A DNA stretch of 64,000 nt from an uncultured Flavobacterium sp. (GCF_963422545.1 NZ_OY730238.1:62001-126000), one strand, 5' to 3'. Positions 17,831 through 25,205 are shown, counted from the stretch's first letter. The notes: a model not told the origin generated them from the letters alone. Numbers and translations are program-made.

Positions 17831-18703
17831 TTAGAAATCTCCGTAGTACACTTGGAAGCACGGTAATTTCAAGTCATTTCTCCAGGTGTCAACTACTTGG
17901 TTTCTGTCGTCTAAAACAAATTCGACAAAATATTTATCTTTGATAGATTCGTTATAGATTTCGGTTTTTATGATTGAATCTTTTCGGTTGTCTTTGGTTT
18001 TTCTCATGATCAAAGCGTCGTATTCGATTTCATGTTTTTCAAGAAAACGTAATGTTGGATCTTTGTATCGGTCTTCTCTTCCTGAAACCAGCAATATTTC
18101 ATATCCCAATTTCTTGTAATTTCTCAAAACATTAGCCACCGGATTATTGATTTCGTCTTCGTCACATTTGCTTGCATCAAAAGGGTTTCTCCCGTTCATT
18201 AAAGCCAAAGTTCCGTCAAGATCACAGATAATTGCTTTTGGCAAATCTGGGTTTTGGATTGCGTATTCCGGAGAATCTTTAAAAAATTGTCGGTGCATTT
18301 TTAGAATTACTTTTTCTCCAACAGGTTTTTCTCTTAAAGCATCTCTTTCTATACAAACCGCAACATCTGTATTGACTTCCATAACCTCAACTTCGACCTT
18401 TTCATTGAATTTTGCATTGTATTCCTGAACTAATTGAGAAACGCGTCTAAGATTTGTTTCAGATAAATTAGTATCGTCTATTACAATGCTTTTTCCTTCT
18501 TCTAAAGATTTTACGATTAAAAAGTCACGAACTTTCTTAACAAACTTTTCGTTGTTTTGAGATGTAATTCCGTTATCAAACATGGCGCGCAAATCATCTC
18601 TGTTTATTCGTTTATAGGTTTCAGGATTATCTGCAATTATCTTTTTTGCCAAAGTCGATTTTCCACTTCCCGGCAACCCTCTCATTAAAATTACTTTTCT
18701 CAT
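17831..18703 (-). CDS. T4-type polynucleotide kinase / 3'-phosphatase
   Basis: A 290-aa protein with the domain order of phage T4 Pnkp. The N-terminal kinase has P-loop GLPGSGKST (residues 9-17) and NRDD (34-37). The C-terminal HAD phosphatase has DLDGT (161-165), MNGRNPFD, VSGRED and VLDDRNQVVDTW, and it ends QVYYGDF much as T4 does. T4 Pnkp heals cut RNA by adding a 5'-phosphate and removing a 3' or 2',3'-cyclic phosphate. The chosen ATG (18703) comes one base after the stop of the RNA ligase gene, so the pair is translationally linked. Confident. Confidence 0.94.
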   Translation of the reverse strand: MRKVILMRGLPGSGKSTLAKKIIADNPETYKRINRDDLRAMFDNGITSQNNEKFVKKVRDFLIVKSLEEGKSIVIDDTNLSETNLRRVSQLVQEYNAKFNEKVEVEVMEVNTDVAVCIERDALREKPVGEKVILKMHRQFFKDSPEYAIQNPDLPKAIICDLDGTLALMNGRNPFDASKCDEDEINNPVANVLRNYKKLGYEILLVSGREDRYKDPTLRFLEKHEIEYDALIMRKTKDNRKDSIIKTEIYNESIKDKYFVEFVLDDRNQVVDTWRNDLKLPCFQVYYGDF

Positions 18704-18704
18704 T

Positions 18705-19721
18705 TTATACTTCTTCTCTATTAAACGGTTTTTCAAATGTTGGCCGAATCATTTTCCAGATAATCACCGAATAATCTTTGTTATTCAGCATTGCAAACAA
18801 CACACCAGGATGTTTACAAGTCTGGAAATACAAAGCAGTTTCTTTGACAGTTTCCAATACTTTGAAATCTTTTTGGGCTTGATTTTTTATTACCGCATAT
18901 TTAGTTTCTAACTCTTTTTTAGTTTCTTTTACCCAATCAAAAAACTCATCAGGAACACGTTCCAAAATTTCTTCCATTGGCTGATTGGTTTTCAAATATT
19001 CCCAAATATTCAAATTAGAAACCTGAGTAATAATTCGGTGTAAACGAAGATACTCTTCAAATTTAATTTTCACTCTAAAATTATTTGAATATTTAATGAT
19101 GAAACCTTCTTTGTTTTCAATATCCATTTCTTTTAAAACCGAAATATCTTTGATTCCGTTGTATTTTTCAACCAAAGGAAAACCAATATCTTCCAGCGGA
19201 AATTCTTCACCGGATTTTGTATCAATAATAGCCAGTAAAACCAATTCTTCGGCCACACCATAATCTAATACAATTCGGTTTTCAGGATAAATAATTTCAA
19301 ACAAATAGGTTTTATTTTTATCCAAAAGTGACCATGAATTTCTATATTTTCCGTGCAGCATTTCGTTTGCTTTATCTGATTGATCGCTTGCAAAAGAACC
19401 TCTGCTCGCCATAAAAGGAACCTCATCGATCCAATACAAAATCCCTAATGAACCATCCATTTTATCATACACTTCAAAAGTGGTATCAGGAAGAACTTGA
19501 TTTTCCATTTCGCCCAGATTGAAAAACTTAGGAAAAGGTCTCGCAATCACATTTTCATTTTCATCTAAAATCAAGCCTCTGCATGCTAAAGTAACCTCAT
19601 TCCAAATTCTTTCGAATTGTGCATTTTGAGTATAGTTATAAATGTATAAATTATGTTCAGGATGTTTGTTTACCTTCACGTAATTTTTTGAAATCATTTC
19701 TTTTAAAAGCGTTGTATTCAT
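18705..19721 (-). CDS. T4 Rnl1-like RNA ligase
   Basis: A 338-aa ATP-dependent RNA ligase. Motif I is YDKMDGS with the AMP-accepting Lys87. CRGLILD (47-53) precedes it, FEIIYPENRIV (141-151) is motif IIIa-like, EGFIIKY (205-211) is motif IV and VKIKFEEY (217-224) is motif V. The family seals 3'-OH/5'-phosphate RNA ends after Pnkp healing; T4 Rnl1 restores tRNA-Lys cut in the anticodon loop. It is first in a two-gene unit with Pnkp, under a promoter that carries one of the three locus palindromes (19755-19777). Confidence 0.94.
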   Translation of the reverse strand: MNTTLLKEMISKNYVKVNKHPEHNLYIYNYTQNAQFERIWNEVTLACRGLILDENENVIARPFPKFFNLGEMENQVLPDTTFEVYDKMDGSLGILYWIDEVPFMASRGSFASDQSDKANEMLHGKYRNSWSLLDKNKTYLFEIIYPENRIVLDYGVAEELVLLAIIDTKSGEEFPLEDIGFPLVEKYNGIKDISVLKEMDIENKEGFIIKYSNNFRVKIKFEEYLRLHRIITQVSNLNIWEYLKTNQPMEEILERVPDEFFDWVKETKKELETKYAVIKNQAQKDFKVLETVKETALYFQTCKHPGVLFAMLNNKDYSVIIWKMIRPTFEKPFNREEV

Positions 19722-19754
19722 TAGTTCTTATCTTTGAACAAATATTCAAAAGTT

Positions 19755-19777
19755 ACTGCGCAGTTATTTTGCGTAGA
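19755..19777 (-). promoter_or_regulatory. Candidate operator/promoter of the ligase-kinase unit
   Basis: A 23-bp imperfect palindrome, arms ACTGCGCAG and TTGCGTAGA around TTATT. It matches the better copies at 24168-24190 and 24435-24457. On the minus strand it is followed about 14 bases on by AATATTTG (19739-19746), a near-consensus -7 box. It is 34 bases upstream of the ligase ATG. Confidence 0.7.
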
Positions 19778-19830
19778 TTTTTTTTTAGGGGACAAAGTTG
19801 CAAAGGTTCAAAGGGGCAAAGGTTTTCTAG

Positions 19831-19862
19831 CCACAGATTAAAAGGATTAAAAAGATTTTTTT
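19831..19862. repeat. Dispersed intergenic repeat, copy 1
   Basis: CCACAGATTAAAAGGATTAA and following bases recur at 25449-25470. Confidence 0.65.
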
Positions 19863-19870
19863 TCATTTTA

Positions 19871-19970
19871 TGTCATTTCGAGGCACGAGAAATCTCCGTA
19901 AGTAACTCTGCAACGAAAACCCAATCTTTGTCGAGCTTCTTGTGGAGATTTCTCGTGCCTCGAAATGACA
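19871..19970. repeat. 100-bp element with 27-bp perfect terminal inverted repeats
   Basis: The arms at 19871-19897 and 19944-19970 are exact reverse complements (TGTCATTTCGAGGCACGAGA at the start). There is no coding capacity. It resembles the GTCATT(G/T)CGAGG palindromes scattered in many bacteria and is related in outer sequence to the element at 31064-31156. Confidence 0.85.
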
Positions 19971-20003
19971 AACACAACGATTAAACCATCTTCAATAAAC
20001 CAA

Positions 20004-20774
20004 TTAAAATTTTTCATTTAACATATCAATACATTCATCATTACAAGTCAAAAAACCATTTTCAGATTTAAATTCACCAAAATCATGAAGCAATTTTAGC
20101 CAATGATTTATATGTTTCTGTAAAATCATTTTATCGTCTACCGTAATTGTTTTTCTATTGATAAATGCTTCCAAATCATTGTAATGACTTACAAACTTCT
20201 TCTTGGTGTATATTTCAATATCATTTTCAATAAGCGTAATATTTTGTCCAACATAAAAAGCTATAATTTTCCAAATATCTGTATCTGTTGTATTCTTCTG
20301 ATTGAATTCTGAAAGCGAAGCAAAATCTATTTTGCTCAGCACTTCCAATTTTAAATTAAAATCATGGATTCCTTTTATAATTGGACGAATCTGAGTTCGG
20401 TATTCTGTTCGTGTTAACATGGTCAAAATGGTACGAACAGCTTTGTAAATGGCCAATGTTTTATTCCTAATTTGTCTTTCGGTTATTAATAAATCATATT
20501 CCTGTTGATGTAAACTATAGGTTTCCAGCACTGCATTATTAAGGGAATCAATCCATGATTTGGTAAAAATTGTATCCGAAATTTTCCCGTTTTCAATAAC
20601 CGCTAATGTTGAATTCCATTCCAGATTATATTGTTTCAAAAGAAAAAAGACTTTATTTTTTCGGTCTTCCTGCGTTTCCGGCATATCTTCTTTTGAAACT
20701 ATAATAACAACATCCTGATCTGTAGAATCATCAGAACCATAAATATAATAGGGATAGGGGAAAATATTTTTCAT
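20004..20774 (-). CDS. Nucleotidyltransferase of an RNA-repair locus
   Basis: A 256-aa protein with the nucleotidyltransferase signature GSDDSTDQDVVIIV at residues 13-26, where D19 and D21 would bind metal. The rest is helical. Published comparative surveys of RNA-repair operons describe a distinct nucleotidyltransferase that accompanies different RNA ligases, and this gene fits by position (upstream of ligase and Pnkp on the same strand) and motif. It might add nucleotides to RNA 3' ends; that substrate is inference. Confidence 0.8.
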   Translation of the reverse strand: MKNIFPYPYYIYGSDDSTDQDVVIIVSKEDMPETQEDRKNKVFFLLKQYNLEWNSTLAVIENGKISDTIFTKSWIDSLNNAVLETYSLHQQEYDLLITERQIRNKTLAIYKAVRTILTMLTRTEYRTQIRPIIKGIHDFNLKLEVLSKIDFASLSEFNQKNTTDTDIWKIIAFYVGQNITLIENDIEIYTKKKFVSHYNDLEAFINRKTITVDDKMILQKHINHWLKLLHDFGEFKSENGFLTCNDECIDMLNEKF

Positions 20775-20840
20775 TTTGTAATTGCATTAAATGATGGTAT
20801 ACAGTTGTTGCATCATTGTGTGATTATTCCATTATACTTA

Positions 20841-21368
20841 TTAATATCTCAAAAATTCTTTCTTTAAATATTCCTCTAAATTGTTTCCATATAGAATTAT
20901 ATCGGAGCCCCAAGCCGAAATAACCGGTGAAAGATTTTTATTTTCGAAAATTACTAATGCTCTATGACTATAAATTGGAACATAACCAACAATCTTAGAA
21001 ACATCAAAACCTGATTCAGAAAGAGCAGATTCTGCATATATCTTGTTTTCATTTATTTCCTCAACCAGCCATTTAGATTCCTCAATATCTCGCGGATATT
21101 GATAAAAACAATCATTAAATTTTATCTCATCTCCGTCTGGATCTATTGAAATTTCTTTAATATCAAATCCACCAATAACCAACAGCATTTTACGATAAAT
21201 CTTTGGAAAATCAAACCCAAATAATATTTCCAACTTATCAATTTCTTTTCTACTAATACCTTTTAAAAATTTAGTATTTGGCTGAATTTGAAATCCATAA
21301 ATATCATTTTGAAGTTTTATCTTTCTAAAATTCTTTTCAATCTTATATTTTAAGTCATTAATTGTCAT
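20841..21368 (-). CDS. SMI1/KNR4 family protein
   Basis: A 175-aa protein from ATG 21368; an upstream in-frame start would run into the preceding terminator. KGISRKEIDKLEILFGFDFP then YRKMLLVIGGFDI is the typical start of a SMI1/KNR4 (SUKH) domain. It continues to YVPIYSHRALVIFE and ends at a tyrosine. SUKH proteins are often immunity proteins against nuclease toxins or adaptor proteins. Lying between the nucleotidyltransferase and the 746-aa gene, it may be an adaptor or immunity component of the locus. Confidence 0.8.
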   Translation of the reverse strand: MTINDLKYKIEKNFRKIKLQNDIYGFQIQPNTKFLKGISRKEIDKLEILFGFDFPKIYRKMLLVIGGFDIKEISIDPDGDEIKFNDCFYQYPRDIEESKWLVEEINENKIYAESALSESGFDVSKIVGYVPIYSHRALVIFENKNLSPVISAWGSDIILYGNNLEEYLKKEFLRY

Positions 21369-21390
21369 AATCTCTTGTTTATAAAGTTCA

Positions 21391-21423
21391 AAAACCACGA
21401 ATCTAATCAAGAATCCGTGGTTT
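21391..21423 (-). terminator. Terminator after the 746-aa gene
   Basis: Seven-bp arms AACCACG and CGTGGTT, followed on the minus strand by TTTTTG. It separates the tRNA-like/746-aa transcript from the SMI1 gene. Confidence 0.65.
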
Positions 21424-21427
21424 AAAT

Positions 21428-23668
21428 TTAATCAATTAATAATTGCGTAACTGCCGCAGCATTTATCGCCCATTGCGCTGTATAAACCTCATCTGCAATT
21501 TCATTTTCGGTAATGGTTAAACCCTGAGCTTCCGCTTTAAGCTGTAACAAACTACCAATATTTAATTTGCTGTTTAGTTTTGATAACAACGCCTGTACTC
21601 CTTTAAAATCCAAACCTTTAACGACTTGCCCTCCGAAGGTCATCTCTAACCAAACGATTTCTCTTTTGGCTACATCAAGAACTCCAAAAACCAAACCTTT
21701 CGCAACATTCTGCGTCACACGAACCTGATGATCTACACACGACGGATCGTACGCTACACCAGTTCTCTCCGAAATTTTCATCGGGTGTTTGCTGTTCATC
21801 CAACCAACTACAAGATTTGGCGTAATACTTCCGTTGCTGTACGCATTACAAGTAAAAGTCACAAATTTTGCATTGGCTTTCGCCAATTCATCAATGTTGA
21901 TGTTGATATATTCGGCTGTTCCAATTTTATTCGGAATACTTCTGATATCACCACTATGCTGACAACCTGTTGTGGTTAATCGGCTGAAAGAACAAATATC
22001 TGAACTGTTTTCGTACGCGATATGACAGCTCAAATCCATATCTAAATGTTGTGCAGGCAAATCTTTACCCCATTGCATGAACAATCGCACTTCGTTTCCT
22101 TCAATTGGGAAACGTGTTCCCACTAAAGCGACCGGCAAATCCTGAACTGAATCACTTCGATCTCCTATAGAAACCGGAATATTAAACAATTGCGGATCGA
22201 TATAGATTGTTTTGTTGGTATTAGCAACAGCTGCAAATCGTTTTTTCATAGCCAAAAGACACAATTCTTCGATTTGATTTTTCATCGCTTCCAATTGAAA
22301 ATCTTCGTACAACTTTAATAAACCATTTGGTTCGATTCGTTTGTTTGTTCCACCCAAAGGTTTCACACTTCTTTGCATGTTTTTATCAAAATAATTTTGA
22401 GCATACATATTTAATGTAAACACCAATCGAGCTGGAACTTTATCGATGATTTCTTCAAAATGGGCAATAGTTTCTTCTGCTCCAAACCAAAGCATATTCG
22501 AGAATAACGAACGTGCAAATAAACCTGGGCGCTGTTTCAATAATGCAAATGTTTTATCGGCATCAAATTTTAATCTTAACGAATCAACTTTACTTTGCCA
22601 AACATCATACACTTGGTTGTAGAATACATCCATTAAAAAGTTCAATTTCTCAAATCCTTTTCTTTTGCTGTATTCTGCCAAACGAAGCGCTCGGATAAAA
22701 CGAACCCACATTCCTCTTTTTGGATGCATGATTTCGCACATTGCCTCTACTTCCATATTCATATTATTCAACCAATTTGCGACCATCAAACATTCTTTTC
22801 GGGAATATTTAAGTTTCAAATCATTTGCAGATGCAATTCTCGCCTGAACGCTTGTATCTAAAACATTGTAGAAATGCTGAGCATTTTTTGAAGTTCTTTT
22901 AATAATCGTTTTTGGCTCAATAATTTGAAGCATTCCTGTATTTTTATACCACAAGTATCGTAAGATATCTGTTGGCGTTTTTAAAAATTGAGATGCCTCA
23001 TCTTCTTTACCGTTTTCGATCAAAAGATCAATAACAAGCATTAACGTTTCCTTCATTGCAACATCTGTTTTTGGCAAAGGCAAATATTTCATCGCCGTTT
23101 TTAAACTATCTACCTGCGTAGCGTCTAAAGCCGTTTTAGATTGCAATAATGATATATAGAAATCATTTAAGTCTTTTTCTGTCCACAATTCAAGAACTTT
23201 CAATTTGCTTCCTTGTCCGATATTTTCCAGTTTTCCAAATTCAAACGGAGTTCCGCAAAACGGACATCCGTTGTATCTTTCTAATGGGAAAGTATTATCC
23301 GGGATAATATGTCCGCATTGTAAAGTTGTCCCGTTTTTAGTTTGAAAAATATTTCCGAAATACGTTATAATATGATCTAAAACAGATTCTCCTGTTGGAA
23401 CATTCCATTCTTTTATCAATGGTGTCCAGTTTTTATCTGTTCCTAAAACTTCTCTTAAAACCTCTAAAACCTCGATTTTATAATTCGGGTTCATATTGTT
23501 TAAAGCGTGTAATAATGATTCAGAAAATGTAAATCCAAGTTTTGAAACATTAGCTGCTAAAACCGATGTTGTTCCTGATAATTTTTTGATGTCATTCGCA
23601 ATCATTTCTGATGGAATGAAAATGGCGTTTTGACGCAAACTGATTTTTAATAATTCTTTTGTTTTCAT
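21428..23668 (-). CDS. RING-like zinc protein with TerD-like C-terminus (MXAN_6230/SCO0854-like)
   Basis: A 746-aa protein. A treble-clef-like zinc site is at C118-x-H120 ... C135-PF-C138. The central part (about 165-470) is helical, HEAT-like. The C-terminal part follows TerD: LDMDLSCHIAYE, then TGCQHSGDIR, then TAEYININIDEL and FTCNAYS. This combination matches the group annotated as MXAN_6230/SCO0854 RING-domain proteins (from memory). Its about 480-base leader holds the five-unit array and a tRNA-Lys-like RNA, so the protein may bind those RNAs, as Ro60/TROVE proteins bind Y RNAs elsewhere. That role is inference; the fold calls are moderate. Confidence 0.75.
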   Translation of the reverse strand: MKTKELLKISLRQNAIFIPSEMIANDIKKLSGTTSVLAANVSKLGFTFSESLLHALNNMNPNYKIEVLEVLREVLGTDKNWTPLIKEWNVPTGESVLDHIITYFGNIFQTKNGTTLQCGHIIPDNTFPLERYNGCPFCGTPFEFGKLENIGQGSKLKVLELWTEKDLNDFYISLLQSKTALDATQVDSLKTAMKYLPLPKTDVAMKETLMLVIDLLIENGKEDEASQFLKTPTDILRYLWYKNTGMLQIIEPKTIIKRTSKNAQHFYNVLDTSVQARIASANDLKLKYSRKECLMVANWLNNMNMEVEAMCEIMHPKRGMWVRFIRALRLAEYSKRKGFEKLNFLMDVFYNQVYDVWQSKVDSLRLKFDADKTFALLKQRPGLFARSLFSNMLWFGAEETIAHFEEIIDKVPARLVFTLNMYAQNYFDKNMQRSVKPLGGTNKRIEPNGLLKLYEDFQLEAMKNQIEELCLLAMKKRFAAVANTNKTIYIDPQLFNIPVSIGDRSDSVQDLPVALVGTRFPIEGNEVRLFMQWGKDLPAQHLDMDLSCHIAYENSSDICSFSRLTTTGCQHSGDIRSIPNKIGTAEYININIDELAKANAKFVTFTCNAYSNGSITPNLVVGWMNSKHPMKISERTGVAYDPSCVDHQVRVTQNVAKGLVFGVLDVAKREIVWLEMTFGGQVVKGLDFKGVQALLSKLNSKLNIGSLLQLKAEAQGLTITENEIADEVYTAQWAINAAAVTQLLID

Positions 23669-23841
23669 TTTTTTAATTTTTAAAATTTAGATAATTGTGT
23701 TTCTAATTCTACCTAAAAGATTTGAAGTAAGAAACACTTGACCTTAAATTTGAGTGTAATGAATTAGCTGATTCAAATTGGAAGTTTGTAGGTTTCCCCG
23801 GAAGTAAGCTAATTTTGACCCTCGTTTTATTAATGATAATT

Positions 23842-23896
23842 TTAAAACTTGCCGGACTCGAACCGGAGTTTACCAATTGTCTGAAGTAAGTTTTAA
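23842..23896 (-). ncRNA. Minimal tRNA-like unit of the array
   Basis: The third array unit: a 9-bp closing helix (TTAAAACTT with AAGTTTTAA) encloses a D-loop-like AATTGGTAAA stretch and a T-arm-like hairpin, CCGG-TTCGAGT-CCGG. There is no anticodon arm. It resembles the acceptor/T half of a tRNA. Whether it is a separate processed RNA is unknown. Confidence 0.55.
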
Positions 23897-23910
23897 TTGA
23901 CCATTAATTG

Positions 23911-24028
23911 TGAAGCAGATGGGATTCGAACCCACGACCCGGACATTAAAAGTGTACGAAGTAAGTTTTGATTGACCTTTTAAGGATAATTTCAAAACTA
24001 CCTGCTCTAACCGCTGAGCTACTGCCTC
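23911..24028 (-). ncRNA. tRNA-Lys(UUU)-like RNA with 45-nt insert in the anticodon stem
   Basis: A cloverleaf: acceptor GAGGCAG/CTGCTTC, D-arm GCTC/GAGC with loop AGCGGTTA, variable loop GGGTC, T-arm GTGGG-TTCGAAT-CCCAT, discriminator A, no encoded CCA. The anticodon loop is CTTTTAA (anticodon TTT, Lys). A 45-nt hairpin insert (23956-24000) lies between positions 28 and 29. Without it the stem is a perfect GGACA/TGTCC and the RNA is exactly 73 nt. The acceptor has a G3-U70 wobble and A73, which are alanine identity elements. The insert contains one unit of the surrounding array. Confidence 0.85.
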
Positions 24029-24167
24029 ATAATAATTGAATAAAAAGGTAATGGTGTAAGTGTGTACGTGGAAAGTTTTCGAAGTAACTCAAACTTGACC
24101 TGTTTTATTCTTTTTTTTTATTTCTATGAACGTTTGTTTTTATTTCCTGAACAAAGATTTTAAAACT

Positions 24168-24190
24168 AATGCGCAATTATTCTGCGTAGT
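24168..24190 (-). promoter_or_regulatory. Candidate operator/promoter of the array and 746-aa gene
   Basis: Palindrome with arms AATGCGCAA and CTGCGTAGT around TTATT (one mismatch per arm from the consensus). On the minus strand AATCTTTG follows (24152-24159) as a -7-like box. It lies about 70 bases upstream of the first array unit. Confidence 0.75.
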
Positions 24191-24211
24191 AAAAAAATCT
24201 TTGTTTTTTTG

Positions 24212-24402
24212 TGACCTTGATGAGATTCGAACTCATATTCCCTCTCGGGCATTGCGGCTCTAAATACGCTTCCCTACTTTCCCTAACGATTTCGGTGCTT
24301 CTGTAAATTCTACCCATTAGTCCGCGCAGGTCTAACCGGAATATCCGCAAACTCTACAGCCAGTAATTTTTCTGTAGGCTTTTCCTTTTAAGCTACAAGG
24401 CC
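24212..24402 (-). ncRNA. 191-nt tRNA-like RNA with giant variable region
   Basis: The ends fold like a tRNA: acceptor GGCCTTG/CAAGGTC, TA, D-arm GCTT/AAGC with loop AAAAGGAA, a perfect T-arm ATGAG-TTCGAAT-CTCAT and discriminator A. The middle is not a tRNA: a 6-bp stem CTACAG/CTGTAG has a 12-nt loop instead of 7. Then about 115 nt replace the variable loop. These include a TTGCGG/CCGCAA helix, a TTAG/CTAA hairpin and CCC-GAGA-GGG with a GNRA loop. The 5' end is about 18 bases after a -7-like box next to the operator at 24435-24457. It is a candidate for the tRNA-like RNA reported from RNA-repair operons. Confidence 0.8.
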
Positions 24403-24434
24403 TTTCGTTTTGACATTACAAAGATTTCAGAACT

Positions 24435-24457
24435 ACTGCGCAATTATTTTGCGCAGT
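24435..24457. promoter_or_regulatory. Perfect palindromic operator between divergent HD gene and tRNA-like RNA
   Basis: Arms ACTGCGCAA and TTGCGCAGT are exact reverse complements around TTATT. To the right, TATATTTG (24471-24478) is a consensus -7 box for the HD gene, about 20 bases on. To the left, on the minus strand, AATCTTTG (24420-24427) serves the 191-nt RNA. The palindrome overlaps the expected -33 position of both promoters, so a bound protein would probably block both. Confidence 0.8.
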
Positions 24458-24491
24458 AAAAAAAGAATTCTATATTTGAGTAAAAAAGGAT

Positions 24492-25121
24492 ATGAATCTA
24501 AAGGAAAAATATACCGAATTGCTTGCTAATATTGGCTTTAACCAAGAAACAATTGAACAAAACTGGTTTGATTTAGAAAAGGCATATTCTAAAAAATCAA
24601 GACATTATCATAATCTGACACATATTAAGGATATGATTTTGAGTTTTGAAATGTATTTTGATGCGCTTCAATTCCCGAATGAGATTTTGTATTCGATCTT
24701 TTATCACGATTACATTTATGTAAGCAGTAAAAAAGACAATGAACTCAAAAGCGCTGAATATGCTGTATCTATTTTTACCGATATTAAACCTGTCGGGTTT
24801 GCGAAACCAGATAAACAATTAGTTTTTGATGCTATCTGTGCAACTCAGCTTCATCAACACAATGCAATCGAAGATATTAATTGGTTGATTGATTTTGATT
24901 TGAAAATTCTCGCCAGAGATTGGGATGAATATCAAATTTACTTTGAACAGATCAGAAAGGAATATCGTATTTATCCTGATTTTCTTTATAAACCCGGACG
25001 TGCAAAGGCTTTGAAACATTTTCTGGAGAATGATTTTATTTTTCAAACGGCAACATTCAGGGATTTATTTGAAGAGAAAGCGAGAACGAATATTGAAAAG
25101 GAGATTTTATTGTTAACGTAA
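24492..25121 (+). CDS. HD-superfamily metal-dependent phosphohydrolase
   Basis: A 209-aa protein of the COG4339-like HD group. Likely metal ligands are H38/H40 in SRHYHNLTHI, H44, then H72-D73 in FYHDYIY, and a late Asp in LIDFDLKILARDWDEY. HD proteins hydrolyse phosphate esters of nucleotides or nucleic acids. It is divergent from the tRNA-like RNA and shares its operator, which ties it to the RNA-repair regulon. It could trim cyclic phosphates on RNA ends, but the substrate is unknown. The ATG lies 14 bases past the -7 box, so the leader is very short. Confidence 0.85.
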   Translation: MNLKEKYTELLANIGFNQETIEQNWFDLEKAYSKKSRHYHNLTHIKDMILSFEMYFDALQFPNEILYSIFYHDYIYVSSKKDNELKSAEYAVSIFTDIKPVGFAKPDKQLVFDAICATQLHQHNAIEDINWLIDFDLKILARDWDEYQIYFEQIRKEYRIYPDFLYKPGRAKALKHFLENDFIFQTATFRDLFEEKARTNIEKEILLLT

Positions 25122-25135
25122 TTATTTCCGATGTT

Positions 25136-25168
25136 AAACCCGACAGGTTTTAAAAACCTGTCGGGTTT
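25136..25168 (+). terminator. Strong hairpin terminator after the HD gene
   Basis: Fifteen-bp perfect arms beginning AAACCCGACAGGTTT. A close relative ends the ilvE transcript at 46075-46107. Confidence 0.75.
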
Positions 25169-25205
25169 GCTGGCGAATACATTGATAATGGATAAACGTT
25201 GTGAA

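Larger units (their letters stand above)
23690..24100 (-). repeat. Five-unit structured RNA array (GGTCAA-N7-TTACTTC)
   Basis: On the minus strand GGTCAA, exactly seven variable bases, then TTACTTC occurs five times (24081-24100, 23958-23977, 23883-23902, 23801-23820, 23724-23743), spaced 123, 75, 82 and 77 bases. In four units the variable part belongs to a helix with a partner: 23964-23971 with 23992-23999, 23888-23896 with 23842-23850, 23807-23814 with 23762-23769, and 23730-23737 with 23697-23704. In three of these the partner is followed directly by AATTATC. The helices differ in sequence but not in register. Unit bodies carry tRNA-like parts. The array is transcribed toward the 746-aa gene. 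Confidence 0.85.

Noticed and set aside
23956..24000. Group I intron in tRNA
   Set aside because: 45 nt is far too short, there is no intron core, and the site is in the anticodon stem, not the loop.
23690..24100. CRISPR array
   Set aside because: The conserved boxes are only 6 and 7 bases with a 7-base variable part, unit spacing is 75-123, bodies are tRNA-like and there are no cas genes.
23690..24100. Hammerhead or other known small ribozyme, or integron attC sites
   Set aside because: The box sequences do not fit the hammerhead core (CUGAUGA ... GAAA) or the attC core bases.
24212..24402. tmRNA (ssrA)
   Set aside because: No tag reading frame or resume codon, D-arm is tRNA-like, no G3-U70 pair, and too short for a one-piece tmRNA.
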